Part shown: positions 25,933 to 33,652 of the stretch, in pieces | Numbering within the stretch: position 1 is the first letter of the stretch | How the letters are laid out: every line of letters begins with the position of its first letter | DNA from: Oscillatoriales cyanobacterium | GTDB lineage: Bacteria; Cyanobacteriota; Cyanobacteriia; Cyanobacteriales; Microcoleaceae | Direction of reading: 5' to 3' | Assembly (NCBI GenBank): GCA_004293365.1 | Contig: RDYN01000042.1 | Span: 1-64,000 of the forward strand | Length of the DNA: 64,000 nucleotides | Made by a program: the position numbers and the translations under genes | Notes under the pieces: generated by a model | What the model saw: the letters and a program-made list of their open reading frames with translations, nothing else | Told to the model about the DNA's origin: nothing | The model's database searches: none

Positions 25933-26754
25933 TTAGTGCGATCGCTTGTCCAAATAGCTGCAAATCAAGTCAGCCATTTTTTGTTGCTCTTCCCGATTCA
26001 AGCCACCGCTTAAACATAGGCTATCTCCCACATTCATTAGCAAATGCACATCGTACCAGGTATAGCTGTCCATATGTTCTGTTTTGTGTACGTGAACTGT
26101 TTTTAATTCGACTTCAGAAATTTCACTGAGCGATTTTTCGGTCACTTCATTCACCCTTATCCCCCTTTTTTTAATAGTTAGGATACTTGCATTTTTATCA
26201 AAAATATAAGTTTCAACACTGAATAAATTATGGAACACAAAATATATTGCAGCGAAACCAATAACGACAAAGCTGCCCTGAAAAAGTATCGAGCCGAAAT
26301 TTGCTAGCCGATTATCTTTTTCTATTACTAATTTACTGACAGAGGTTTGTATATATTTATTGAACAACTCTGCATCCTTAACAGTTTGGTACGGTAGATA
26401 AACATCTCCTTGGTTAGTTGCCAGAAATACATTCTGTTTGAAAGTTGAATTCCCATCGCTATCAGTAGTCTCTATTTTGTCAACTCTAGCCTCCTTGACT
26501 TGTTGGATGGACTCTAATTCCCCTTTAACTAATCCCATAAAACTTGATGTACTCATTTCGCAACTTACGATTTTTGGCTCAATTTTTGTGCACGAAAGTC
26601 TTTCCACTCCAGAAGAGGACATCGTGATAAATATCATTAACAAGGGTATTCCTGAAAATCCTGTAACCCATACAGTAGGAAATAGCAAACCAGACAAACT
26701 TAATCCATTTTTAAGCTTGAGAAGATGTTCGGTTTTTTCAATTATTTTCATCAT
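25933..26754 (-). CDS. Membrane protein with PH-like C-terminal module, paralogue B
   Basis: 273 residues from ATG 26754 (ATG 26751 is adjacent and equally possible). Same plan as paralogue C next door: N-terminal KIIEKTEHLLKLKNG, membrane helix (VWVTGFSGIPLLMIFITM), extracytoplasmic domain with two Cys (LSCTKIEPKIVSCEM) and a DSDGN loop, a second membrane region (FVVIGFAAIYFVFHNLF), then YIFDKNASILTIKKRGIRVN and SEISEVELKTV. It is much closer to C than to A, so B and C arose by a recent tandem duplication. The frame can be extended to a TTG at 26841 overlapping the stop of C, but the family start is at 26754/26751. Function unknown. Confidence 0.75.
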   Translation of the reverse strand: MMKIIEKTEHLLKLKNGLSLSGLLFPTVWVTGFSGIPLLMIFITMSSSGVERLSCTKIEPKIVSCEMSTSSFMGLVKGELESIQQVKEARVDKIETTDSDGNSTFKQNVFLATNQGDVYLPYQTVKDAELFNKYIQTSVSKLVIEKDNRLANFGSILFQGSFVVIGFAAIYFVFHNLFSVETYIFDKNASILTIKKRGIRVNEVTEKSLSEISEVELKTVHVHKTEHMDSYTWYDVHLLMNVGDSLCLSGGLNREEQQKMADLICSYLDKRSH

Positions 26755-26837
26755 CGGTATCCACTCCCGTTTAATTAATTGATAGTCTGCAAAATTTTCC
26801 AGATTGCTCTTGAAGTCTATGTATATATTCAGAGGGA

Positions 26838-27629
26838 TCAACCATTGAGGTGGCTGCGAATCGAATCAGCCATTTTTTGTTGCTCTTTCTGATTTGAGCT
26901 ACTGCCTAAAGATAGGCGATCGCCCTCATTCATTAGCAAACAAACCTCCCATAACATACTGTTTTCGCCGTATATTGTTTCTAATTTAACCTCCGAAATT
27001 TCGCTGAGCGATCGTTCGGCAACTTCCTTCACCCATATTCCTTTTTTCTTAAGAGTTAAGGTACTTGCATCTTTATCAAAAATGTAAGTTTCAACAATAA
27101 AATAACGCAATACACCAGAAAATACCCTAAAACCAATAACTAAAAACAAACTGGGAAAAAGCATTATTCCAAAACCAAATAACCGATTGTCTGTTTCTAT
27201 CACCAACACTCCGGTCGAGGTTTGTATATATTTATTAAACGAATTTGCATCCTTGGCACTTTGATTTGTCAACAAAAACTCCCATTCCTTGCTTACCAAA
27301 AATACATTGTTCACAGTCATGGGTTTGCCATCACTATCGGTGGTCTTGCTTGTCTCAAATCTAGCTCCCTGAACTTGATCTATCGAGGTTACTTCGCCTT
27401 TATTTAATCCCATAAAAGTTGACCTACTGAGTTCGCAATTTGCGCTTTTTGGCTCAATCTTTTTGCAGGAAAGTCTTTCCACTCCAGTAGATGCCATAAT
27501 CAAGAACATCATAAATAAAGGTATTCCTGAAAATCCCGTCACCCATATGGTAGGAGATATCGCACTATAAATCATTTCCCATAAATTATTAAGCATTAGA
27601 AGATGTTCGTTTTTTTTAATAACTTTCAT
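26838..27629 (-). CDS. Membrane protein with PH-like C-terminal module, paralogue C
   Basis: 263 residues, tandem sibling of B. MKVIKKNEHLLMLNNLWEMI, then a membrane helix (IWVTGFSGIPLFMMFLIMA), the Cys pair (LSCKKIEPKSANCEL), TTDSDGKPM, the NKYIQTSTGVLVIETDNRL segment shared with B, a second membrane region, and the C-terminal module YIFDKDASTLTLKKKGIWVK plus SEISEVKLETI. The gene is upstream of B, about 83 bp apart, and likely cotranscribed. The conserved Cys and the two membrane spans place residues 40-150 outside the cytoplasm. No catalytic motif can be seen; a structural or sensory role is possible but not supported. Confidence 0.75.
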   Translation of the reverse strand: MKVIKKNEHLLMLNNLWEMIYSAISPTIWVTGFSGIPLFMMFLIMASTGVERLSCKKIEPKSANCELSRSTFMGLNKGEVTSIDQVQGARFETSKTTDSDGKPMTVNNVFLVSKEWEFLLTNQSAKDANSFNKYIQTSTGVLVIETDNRLFGFGIMLFPSLFLVIGFRVFSGVLRYFIVETYIFDKDASTLTLKKKGIWVKEVAERSLSEISEVKLETIYGENSMLWEVCLLMNEGDRLSLGSSSNQKEQQKMADSIRSHLNG

Positions 27630-27851
27630 GTTAGGTATAATCTCCGATGTAAGTGATTGACGGGGTTACAAAAATTAGCAGACTAGGGACTAAGAACTTT
27701 CGTTATTATATGATTTCTATAGCAAAGCTCTTAACTACAATTATGCAACAGTTTTCTTTTCAGGTCAATTCATAAATGTCATTGATTAACTTCATAAAAG
27801 TCATAATTGTATTCTTGAAAATTCAGCCTAGAAACGGGTTTTTCTACGAAA

Positions 27852-27950
27852 GATAGCCTTTCGAGCGAAAGATGAGGTACTCATGGGCATTGGCCAAACA
27901 GGCCAAATAGGGCATTGGGCATACCTCACTTTTTTGAGAAAGCCTATAAT
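27852..27950. repeat. MITE-like element, second copy of the inner 21.55 kb family
   Basis: Ends GATAGCCTTTCGAGCGAAAG with ATGAGGTA (27854-27881) and TACCTCACTTTTTTGAGAAA with GCCTATA (about 27922-27948) mirror those of the 21552-21688 element. The interior differs and contains TTGGCCAAACAGGCCAA. Confidence 0.7.
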
Positions 27951-27989
27951 AGCGAATACGTTAATTTTTATATTTTCCAGTACCTACTT

Positions 27990-28587
27990 CTACTCATAAA
28001 TCTCGGAATAAAAGTATTCGGTAAAATTATTCACCCGCCAACCCCGTTGTTCAACAGTCATTTTACCGAAAATTTTATCAAAGCTATAGATTTAATTTTT
28101 CGCGCTTCCAAACATATGGTAATACCCCAGCCAGCACAAATATGCTCCCAAATATCCATGCACCCCGGCGATCGTCTTGACTGAGATTCAACGATTTGCG
28201 ATCGGGATTTGCAACAAAATCATTGATTTTATTAGCAAGATCATTTTTATCCCCCCAAGAAGTAGTGTAGTAATCCGTAAACGGAATTCCCCCTGATTTG
28301 GTTAACAGTTCAACTCTGGTGCTACCCTTGGAACCTTTGGTAACTTTGCCTCCCACTAAATTATCCAGAGATATTTCTTGAGTATTTGAACCCAACAAGA
28401 TCGTTTTTGTGAGTTTACAATTGCCTTGTTTAGATTCTATACGTTGGCAACTTAGAGTTGCATTTGGTGCATAAAAAACCAGCCATAATCCAGCGATAAT
28501 TAAGAACAAGCTAGATAACAAGTTCAGCCTGATGTTAGAACTTTGAATTTTTAGTTCATTATATGGTGTTCCCTGGAGTTTTTTCAT
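27990..28587 (-). pseudogene. Paralogue D of the membrane-protein array, frameshifted and truncated
   Basis: From ATG 28587 (MKKLQGTPYNELKIQSS) the frame follows paralogue A closely: LSCQRIESKQGNCKLTKTIL, LLGSNTQEISL, a TTSWGDKN segment and LSQDDRRGAW. After WKREK the frame stops at 28084. One nucleotide away, 28088 to 27990 continues with YSFDKIFGKMTVEQRGWRVN, the start of the PH-like module, then stops early. So D carries a 1-nt frameshift in an A-rich run and lacks the last ~60 residues. The upstream extension of the frame to 28740 overlaps gene E and is spurious. Possibly still makes a two-helix protein, but the cytoplasmic module is gone. Confidence 0.8.
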
Positions 28588-28660
28588 GAATTCATCCTTT
28601 TGATGACACAAAAACTTGAAGTGGCAATTTCTTTTTTGCGTCAATTTTATCATGCACAGA

Positions 28661-29164
28661 TTATTTGACAAGGCCTCCGGTGCACTTGCTGGGCAAAGAT
28701 ATTGCTTCAGTGCTATGACTGCGATCGCACGTCGAGACATAGCTGCGAATCAAGTCAACCATTTGGCATTGTTCTGTTACTGAATTGCTTCTCAAACAAA
28801 TGCGATCGCACCCCAACATCAATAGCTCAACATAGTAGCTATAATTTCCTTCGCCATCTCCTATTTCCTCCAATTCGACTGCACAAATATCGCGAATCGA
28901 TCGTTCGACAACATGATTAAGCGACAAACCCCGTCGTTTAACGGTCATTTTCCCCAAAATCTTATCAAAGATATATATTTCAGATATCGCGCCGTCCAAC
29001 AAGCACAGCGAGAATAACAGAAATATACCTCCACCGATCCAGTTGGACGCCAAGATGATCTGCAATAATCCAATTACAATGAAGGGAGAAATTAAGACTA
29101 AACCGTCCCAGATGCTAGAATTTTGAATTATTAGTTTAGTTGGTGTTTGCTTGAGAACTTTCAT
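28661..29164 (-). CDS. Short membrane protein with PH-like module, paralogue E
   Basis: 167 residues. It keeps the array's N-terminus (MKVLKQTPTKLIIQNSSIWD) and C-terminal module (YIFDKILGKMTVKRRGLSLN, ERSIRDICAVELEEI, CDRICLRSNS) but has no extracytoplasmic domain. Two close membrane helices (about 22-40 and 43-60) replace it. E and G therefore form a short subtype, whereas A-D form a long subtype. ATG 29164 is clear. E is followed at once by the degenerate D. Function unknown. Confidence 0.7.
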   Translation of the reverse strand: MKVLKQTPTKLIIQNSSIWDGLVLISPFIVIGLLQIILASNWIGGGIFLLFSLCLLDGAISEIYIFDKILGKMTVKRRGLSLNHVVERSIRDICAVELEEIGDGEGNYSYYVELLMLGCDRICLRSNSVTEQCQMVDLIRSYVSTCDRSHSTEAISLPSKCTGGLVK

Positions 29165-29238
29165 AAGCTTATCCTGTTATTTTTGAGAACGATCTAAATT
29201 ACTGATTTCTCTGCTGTACGCAATTTGTCATGCACGGA

Positions 29239-29513
29239 TTATTTAGTGCGACTGCCTGCGATCGCCATTTTGGTATTGTCAACAGCCTTGATAGCATAAG
29301 CATCGCCCGGAAGCACCTGCAAAGCTCTATCAAAATTAATTAAAGCCGTTTGGTAGTCTCTCTGCGTGTAGTAGACATAGCCAAGTTTCATTGATTTTTT
29401 GAATTCATCTTTGTTACCGGGTACAGATGCTGCATCAAGTCGAGGAGATGGCTGAGTACCCGGAGATGATTCTTGAGTTGCTGGTGGGGAAACATCGGTT
29501 TCTTGAGTCTAAG
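29239..29513 (-). pseudogene. Duplicated 3' fragment of the TPR gene H
   Basis: About 90 codons without a start. They read TQESSPGTQPSPR, then KDEFKKSMKLGYVYYTQRDY, QTALINFDRALQVLPGDAYA and end AIAGSRTK. That matches the last ~75 residues of the protein ending at 30375 almost residue for residue. The fragment begins directly after an in-frame TAG and ends 26 bp downstream of its left edge partner region, 26 bp before gene G's stop at 29539. It records a partial tandem duplication. Confidence 0.85.
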
Positions 29514-29538
29514 TGCATCAATCTCGATCGGATTAACC

Positions 29539-30333
29539 TCACTTTCCAAGCATTCCCCAATAAGCCGCACCGTAAAGTTGAGCCGCCTGCATAGCTTCCT
29601 CGTCATAACCTTGACTTTTGAAAAGAGCCTCGGCTTGTTTTAGGTAGCCCATTGCTTGTTCTTTATTGTTTGTTTTGTCTTGACTAATCAAAGCCAATCC
29701 TAATCTCATGTGAGCATCAGCATCATTAGAATCACTTTCGATCGCAGTTTTCCAGTGGGCAATTTCCTCTTCTATAGTCTTCCATTGAAGTTCGTTAGAT
29801 CTGTCTGTGGGAAAGCCGTCTATACCGTAATTTTGGATACCCAAAAATATCGCAATGACTTCAGCTTGTTTATGATAGCCTCCCAAACTACCAGTGGTAA
29901 AACCAGAAGTTAGAGGAACACGCTGCTTACCTGAGTGCAATACAACGCAGATACGATATTTATTACTCTCACTATCTGAAATTTCCTGTATTTCCACACC
30001 TGAAATATCTTGAAGCAGGTGGTTAATAAGTTTTGTTTCCTGTATTTCTATGCCTGAAATACGTTGAATAAACTGTTTGAGGAATTTCCTTTTTGCAATA
30101 AGTGGTTTATGTCGTTTGATGGTCATATGACCGAGATTTTTATCAAAGGTAATAGTCTCAATTTCTACAAATATTACCAATGCCAAACCAAGGAGCGCAA
30201 ATAAAGCAGCGAAAAAACCTCCAGAAAACAAAACCGCAAACAAACCGAACAACAAAAAACTCCCCCCAACAAATAGCTGTATCCAAAATGCGGACATTTC
30301 TACGAATTCTAGTTTGTCTGATGTTTGTTTCAT
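29539..30333 (-). CDS. PH-like-module membrane protein with TPR tail, paralogue G
   Basis: 264 residues from ATG 30333 (MKQTSDKLEFVEMSAFW); the TTG at 30357 is not needed. Two membrane helices (about 20-37, 40-57) are followed by TITFDKNLGHMTIKRHKPLI and a PH-like region in which IQRISGIEIQET and LQDISGVEIQEI form an internal duplication of the ISGxEIQE strand. The last ~85 residues form one to two TPR-like helix pairs (HWKTAIESDSNDADAHMRLG, EQAMGYLKQAEALFKSQGYD). It fuses the array's short subtype to a TPR module like that of the neighbouring gene H. Function unknown. Confidence 0.7.
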   Translation of the reverse strand: MKQTSDKLEFVEMSAFWIQLFVGGSFLLFGLFAVLFSGGFFAALFALLGLALVIFVEIETITFDKNLGHMTIKRHKPLIAKRKFLKQFIQRISGIEIQETKLINHLLQDISGVEIQEISDSESNKYRICVVLHSGKQRVPLTSGFTTGSLGGYHKQAEVIAIFLGIQNYGIDGFPTDRSNELQWKTIEEEIAHWKTAIESDSNDADAHMRLGLALISQDKTNNKEQAMGYLKQAEALFKSQGYDEEAMQAAQLYGAAYWGMLGK

Positions 30334-30374
30334 GATTTTATGTTTAATGAATTTCAAGTGAATGTGAACGTGGA

Positions 30375-30968
30375 TTATTTAGTCCGACTGCCGGCGATCG
30401 CCATTTTGGTATTGTCAACAGCCTTGATAGCATAAGCATCGCCCGGACGCACCTGCAAAGCTCTGTTAAAATTAATTAAAGCCGTTTGATATTCTCTCTG
30501 TCCGTAGTAGATATAGCCAAGTTTCATCGATTGTTTGAATTCGTCTTTTTGAATCGGCGCTATAAAACTTTGAGGAGATGGCTCAGCAGCCGGAGATGAT
30601 TCTTGACTTGGTGATGGAGAAGTGTTAAGATCCGAAGGAAAAGAAGAAGGAGAGCTATCGTTATTTTTTAGTTCTTGATTCTGGCTAGGATCGGATATTT
30701 GTGTGAAATTTCCGCCATAAAATACTGAAGTAGTAACACCTCCCAAGACAAACATTAGCAAACCAGCACATTGAATCAAGAAGGTTTTTCTGATTTTTGT
30801 GTTGCTCCAATTTTTGACATAAAAAACAAAGCCTGCAAAGGGAACAAGCAAGTAAAGGACTCCCCAAAGAGTTTCCTCTCCAAAAGCTTGAACTAATCCC
30901 CAAATATAACCAACAAGACTTAAAACCAAACCGAGGACGAAAAATAAGGCGATCGCAATTCCAGGCAT
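30375..30968 (-). CDS. TPR-containing membrane protein H
   Basis: 197 residues. Three hydrophobic segments lie in the first ~80 residues (IALFFVLGLVLSLVGYIWGL, LWGVLYLLVPFAGFVFYV, CAGLLMFVLGGVTTSVFY). A Ser/Pro-rich linker (about 95-135) follows, then one TPR unit (SMKLGYIYYGQREYQTALIN, FNRALQVRPGDAYAIKAVDN). ATG 30968 has GGAGAAAT 3-5 nt upstream. It is the promoter-proximal gene of the array, and its 3' part was copied to 29239-29513. Function unknown; probably a membrane scaffold. Confidence 0.75.
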   Translation of the reverse strand: MPGIAIALFFVLGLVLSLVGYIWGLVQAFGEETLWGVLYLLVPFAGFVFYVKNWSNTKIRKTFLIQCAGLLMFVLGGVTTSVFYGGNFTQISDPSQNQELKNNDSSPSSFPSDLNTSPSPSQESSPAAEPSPQSFIAPIQKDEFKQSMKLGYIYYGQREYQTALINFNRALQVRPGDAYAIKAVDNTKMAIAGSRTK

Positions 30969-31163
30969 TTTATTTCTCCGGTTAATGTAGAATTATTTAG
31001 CAAACTGTAAAAGTCAGGATTTCGGCACATTTTTTACCGAAAGCTCTTTTGGCTGTTTGCTGTGTTAAAAATAGATTAGTGGTGAAAGCAGTCCGATCGC
31101 GCACAGCGAATGTTAGGATTTTGGTTAGGAATTTGACTAGGAACTCGATCGCGACTGCCACAA

Positions 31164-32414
31164 ATGACACCCTCAAACCTCGATCGACCCGAAGAACCGT
31201 TTGTACGGGCAATTTACGACTGGGACATCGAAAAGCTCTACAGCGACTTAGCCAATGCCAAACTAGAATTCGCCCCCCACACCCGAAGAGGGCTGACACC
31301 CGTGGAAAAAAGGCACTTGTGCGGCTTGCTGTGCGGTTACAGCCCCGCCGAGATGGCGGTACTTCTTAACAAACAAATCAAGGGTGTAGAGGTTGACTTA
31401 TCCAAAACCTTGTACCGATACATAGAAATATTGACAAATCGACCCCGAAATGCGCTCAAAAATTGGAGGGATGCGATCGACTGGCTGGTAATAGCCGGGT
31501 ATAAAAAACAACCAAAAACCTCATCCGGCGCAGTCTTAAAAGCCACTCTCCACCATTCAGACAGCATTCTCTCGGCTGCGATCAGTCCCGACGGACAATT
31601 ACTAGCAACGGGATCTCACGACAGTACAGTGAAAGTTTGGAGTTTGCACAGCGGGGAACTGCTGCGGACTATTTGCGGACATTCAACCGCCGTGTTGCTA
31701 GTTGCTTTCAGCCCCGCTAGCAAAACGCTGCTGACGCGATCGCGCGCGGGTACAGTCAAACTGTGGAACCTGCAAAATGGAGAACAGATGAAGCGTTTAG
31801 CAGACGTACACCGCCACGAATCTGTCGCTGTGAGTCCCGACTGGCAAATTTTGGCGATCGGCACCACCTGTGGCACTGTCAAGCTGCAACACCTCAACAG
31901 CGGCCAACTGCTGCAAGTTTTGAAAGGCTATCAAGGAGATGACATAAGTGCGATCGCCCTGAGTCCCAACGGCAAAATGTTAATAGCCAGCGGGCTGAAT
32001 GCAACCAGCGGTTTCTGTCGCGCTACCGTGACTTTGTGGGAATTACCGGGGGGAGAAGTGCGGCGAACATTTGGTAGCGAAAATTATGTAGCAATTACTC
32101 CAGACAGCCAAATTCTAGTCTGTCATTCCAACAAAACGATCGCCCTGTGGAATTTGGAAACAGGCGAATTATTGCATTCGGTGCAAACCGGAATTCGCAT
32201 CACTTCCGCCGCCGCCATTAGCCCCGACGGGAAATATTTTGCTGTGGGCTGTTTTGACGGTACTGTTAGGCTTTGGAATTTGCGAGGCGAATTGCTGCAC
32301 GCTTTGGAGGGACATTCGGGCCCGGTGTCGGCGGTGGCGATCGGGAAGTTGGGCGACACTCTGGTCAGCGGTAGCGATAATGGTACAGTTAAACTTTGGC
32401 AGTTGCGAATTTAA
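31164..32414 (+). CDS. WD40 repeat protein with N-terminal helical/HTH-like domain
   Basis: 416 residues. The first ~110 (RRGLTPVEKRHLCGLLCGYS through LTNRPRNALKNW) resemble the HTH-like domain found at the N-terminus of many cyanobacterial signalling ATPases (vWA-MoxR-associated type). The rest is one beta-propeller of about seven WD40 blades, each ending near VKLWNL/VRLWNL (SPDGQLLATGSHDSTVKVWS is the first clear blade). No NACHT, protease or other effector domain lies between. ATG 31164 is the first sensible start. A protein-interaction role is likely; partners unknown. Confidence 0.85.
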   Translation: MTPSNLDRPEEPFVRAIYDWDIEKLYSDLANAKLEFAPHTRRGLTPVEKRHLCGLLCGYSPAEMAVLLNKQIKGVEVDLSKTLYRYIEILTNRPRNALKNWRDAIDWLVIAGYKKQPKTSSGAVLKATLHHSDSILSAAISPDGQLLATGSHDSTVKVWSLHSGELLRTICGHSTAVLLVAFSPASKTLLTRSRAGTVKLWNLQNGEQMKRLADVHRHESVAVSPDWQILAIGTTCGTVKLQHLNSGQLLQVLKGYQGDDISAIALSPNGKMLIASGLNATSGFCRATVTLWELPGGEVRRTFGSENYVAITPDSQILVCHSNKTIALWNLETGELLHSVQTGIRITSAAAISPDGKYFAVGCFDGTVRLWNLRGELLHALEGHSGPVSAVAIGKLGDTLVSGSDNGTVKLWQLRI

Positions 32415-32489
32415 GATGGTTGAGGTGAATGGTGATGATTAAATTATTATAGTATAATTGATTTAAGGTTTTTTAGAAGGGCCCAGACA

Positions 32490-32786
32490 ATGAACGTTAC
32501 CCTAACACCCGAACAAGAAAATTACGTGCGCTCGCAATTACAAGGTGGCAACTATGACAGCGTTCAAGAACTACTTAGCGAAGCATTGCAACTGCTAGAA
32601 GAAAGAAATCGCGCATTGAAACAGCAGCGTCTGGCAGCACTCAGACAAAAAATTGCTAGCGGTACTGAGCAAATTGCTCAAGGAAAAGTGACTGATGGTG
32701 AAGTAGTTTTTGCCAGATTGCAGGAAAAAATTCGCTTAATTTCTGAGTCTGGAGCCGGAATGAGTCGGCGATCTTTGCTAAACTAG
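32490..32786 (+). CDS. ParD-like antitoxin-type protein
   Basis: 98 residues. MNVTLTPEQENYVRSQLQGG, then YDSVQELLSEALQLLEERN, is the ribbon-helix-helix DNA-binding start of ParD (CC2985 family) antitoxins. The C-terminal half is helical and longer than typical ParD. No ParE toxin follows; instead there are two other small genes (32809 and 33129) in the same direction 22 bp downstream. ATG 32490 has the weak GAAGGG about 12 nt upstream. It may regulate this small operon or be an orphan antitoxin. Confidence 0.75.
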   Translation: MNVTLTPEQENYVRSQLQGGNYDSVQELLSEALQLLEERNRALKQQRLAALRQKIASGTEQIAQGKVTDGEVVFARLQEKIRLISESGAGMSRRSLLN

Positions 32787-32808
32787 ATTCAGAGCTAATA
32801 CAAAAACT

Positions 32809-33132
32809 ATGATAACAGCACCTGCCGGATGGAAACCCCGCCACATCTCTGACAAATACAAAAAAACTCCGATTTCTCCCGAAGAGAAAGCAAAACAAAA
32901 AGCTGAAAGCCAACTGCGGTGGCAGCGCTGTCGCCCGATTTTTGAACGAGTCCGCGACGAACTCATGGCGACTCACTACAATTGGTACGTTGTTATCGAT
33001 CCTGATAGTGGCGAATATTTTGTTGAGAAAGATCAACTCGTCGCTTTTGGGAAGCTGTTAACAAATTCTCCCCAAAAACTAATGGTTGTTCGGCGCTTGA
33101 ATGAGACCGGAGTTTGTGGCAGTATTTTATGA
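32809..33132 (+). CDS. Hypothetical protein coupled to a retropepsin-like protease
   Basis: 107 residues, not firmly recognised. The N-terminal half is rich in Lys, Glu and Arg (about 25-60, helical); the C-terminal half reads NWYVVIDPDSGEYFVEKDQL, a beta-strand pair often seen in small cyanobacterial proteins encoded beside aspartic proteases. Its stop overlaps the start of the next gene by ATGA (33129-33132), which implies translational coupling and a functional link. It begins 22 bp after the ParD-like gene. Confidence 0.65.
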   Translation: MITAPAGWKPRHISDKYKKTPISPEEKAKQKAESQLRWQRCRPIFERVRDELMATHYNWYVVIDPDSGEYFVEKDQLVAFGKLLTNSPQKLMVVRRLNETGVCGSIL

Positions 33133-33494
33133 TTCAAGGAAAGTTTGATGAAGAGACAAATCAACTATTTTTTGAAATAAGTTTGGTAGCTGCTGATGGG
33201 GAAGTCATATTTGCGGATGCGCTTCTAGATACAGGATTCAGCGGTTGGTTGGCGATAAACAGCCAAGATTTAGATTTTAATTGGCTGCTTGTAGATGATG
33301 AATACCCCATGAAGACTGCACGAGGAGAAGGTACTTTTAATATTTATATCGGCACTGTGCAAATTGACGGTCAAGAATTTAATATTCCTGTGGTAGCAGG
33401 AGATGAGATACCAGAAATTATCATCGGGATGGAATGGCTGAAAACTAAACGGTTAGTGGTAGATTTGGCGGCGGGAATCCTGACCTTGGGGTGA
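33129..33494 (+). CDS. Retropepsin-like (clan AA) aspartic protease
   Basis: 121 residues. Catalytic-loop motif ALLDTGFSGWLAI (DTGFSG) near residue 32 and the C-terminal hydrophobic motif EIIIGMEWLKTKRLVVDLAA are characteristic of single-domain clan AA proteases that work as homodimers. ATG 33129 lies in the ATGA overlap with the preceding gene and begins MIQGKFDEETNQLFF; the upstream TTG/GTG-type starts would overlap further. Cytosolic, substrate unknown. Being coupled to the 107-residue protein and near a ParD-like protein, it might act on one of them, but that is speculation. Confidence 0.8.
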   Translation: MIQGKFDEETNQLFFEISLVAADGEVIFADALLDTGFSGWLAINSQDLDFNWLLVDDEYPMKTARGEGTFNIYIGTVQIDGQEFNIPVVAGDEIPEIIIGMEWLKTKRLVVDLAAGILTLG

Positions 33495-33535
33495 AGTTTT
33501 TGGCTCGTTACGAGATAGCTACCGTTCGTCTTATC

Positions 33536-33629
33536 TTAATATCATGTCCGAATCGGAACGAGGCTACCGGACATGATATTAAACTAACGCCGATCGAGAT
33601 TCCCGACAACTCCTGCGAAGTCGGGAATC
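33536..33629. terminator. Two consecutive hairpins between convergent genes
   Basis: Perfect 15-bp arms at 33536-33550/33568-33582 (17-nt loop) and perfect 10-bp arms at 33598-33607/33620-33629 (GATTCCCGAC) lie between the protease gene (+) and the isoaspartyl peptidase gene (-). Neither has a T-run, but position and strength suggest bidirectional termination. Confidence 0.65.
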
Positions 33630-33652
33630 TAAACCACCGCTTCTATGCAAAT

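Noticed and set aside
29388-29606. 72-codon minus-strand frame
   Set aside because: It is the wrong frame over the duplicated TPR fragment; the meaningful frame is the one ending at 29239.
32490-32786. Complete ParDE toxin-antitoxin system
   Set aside because: Only the ParD-like protein is present; neither following gene resembles ParE/RelE.
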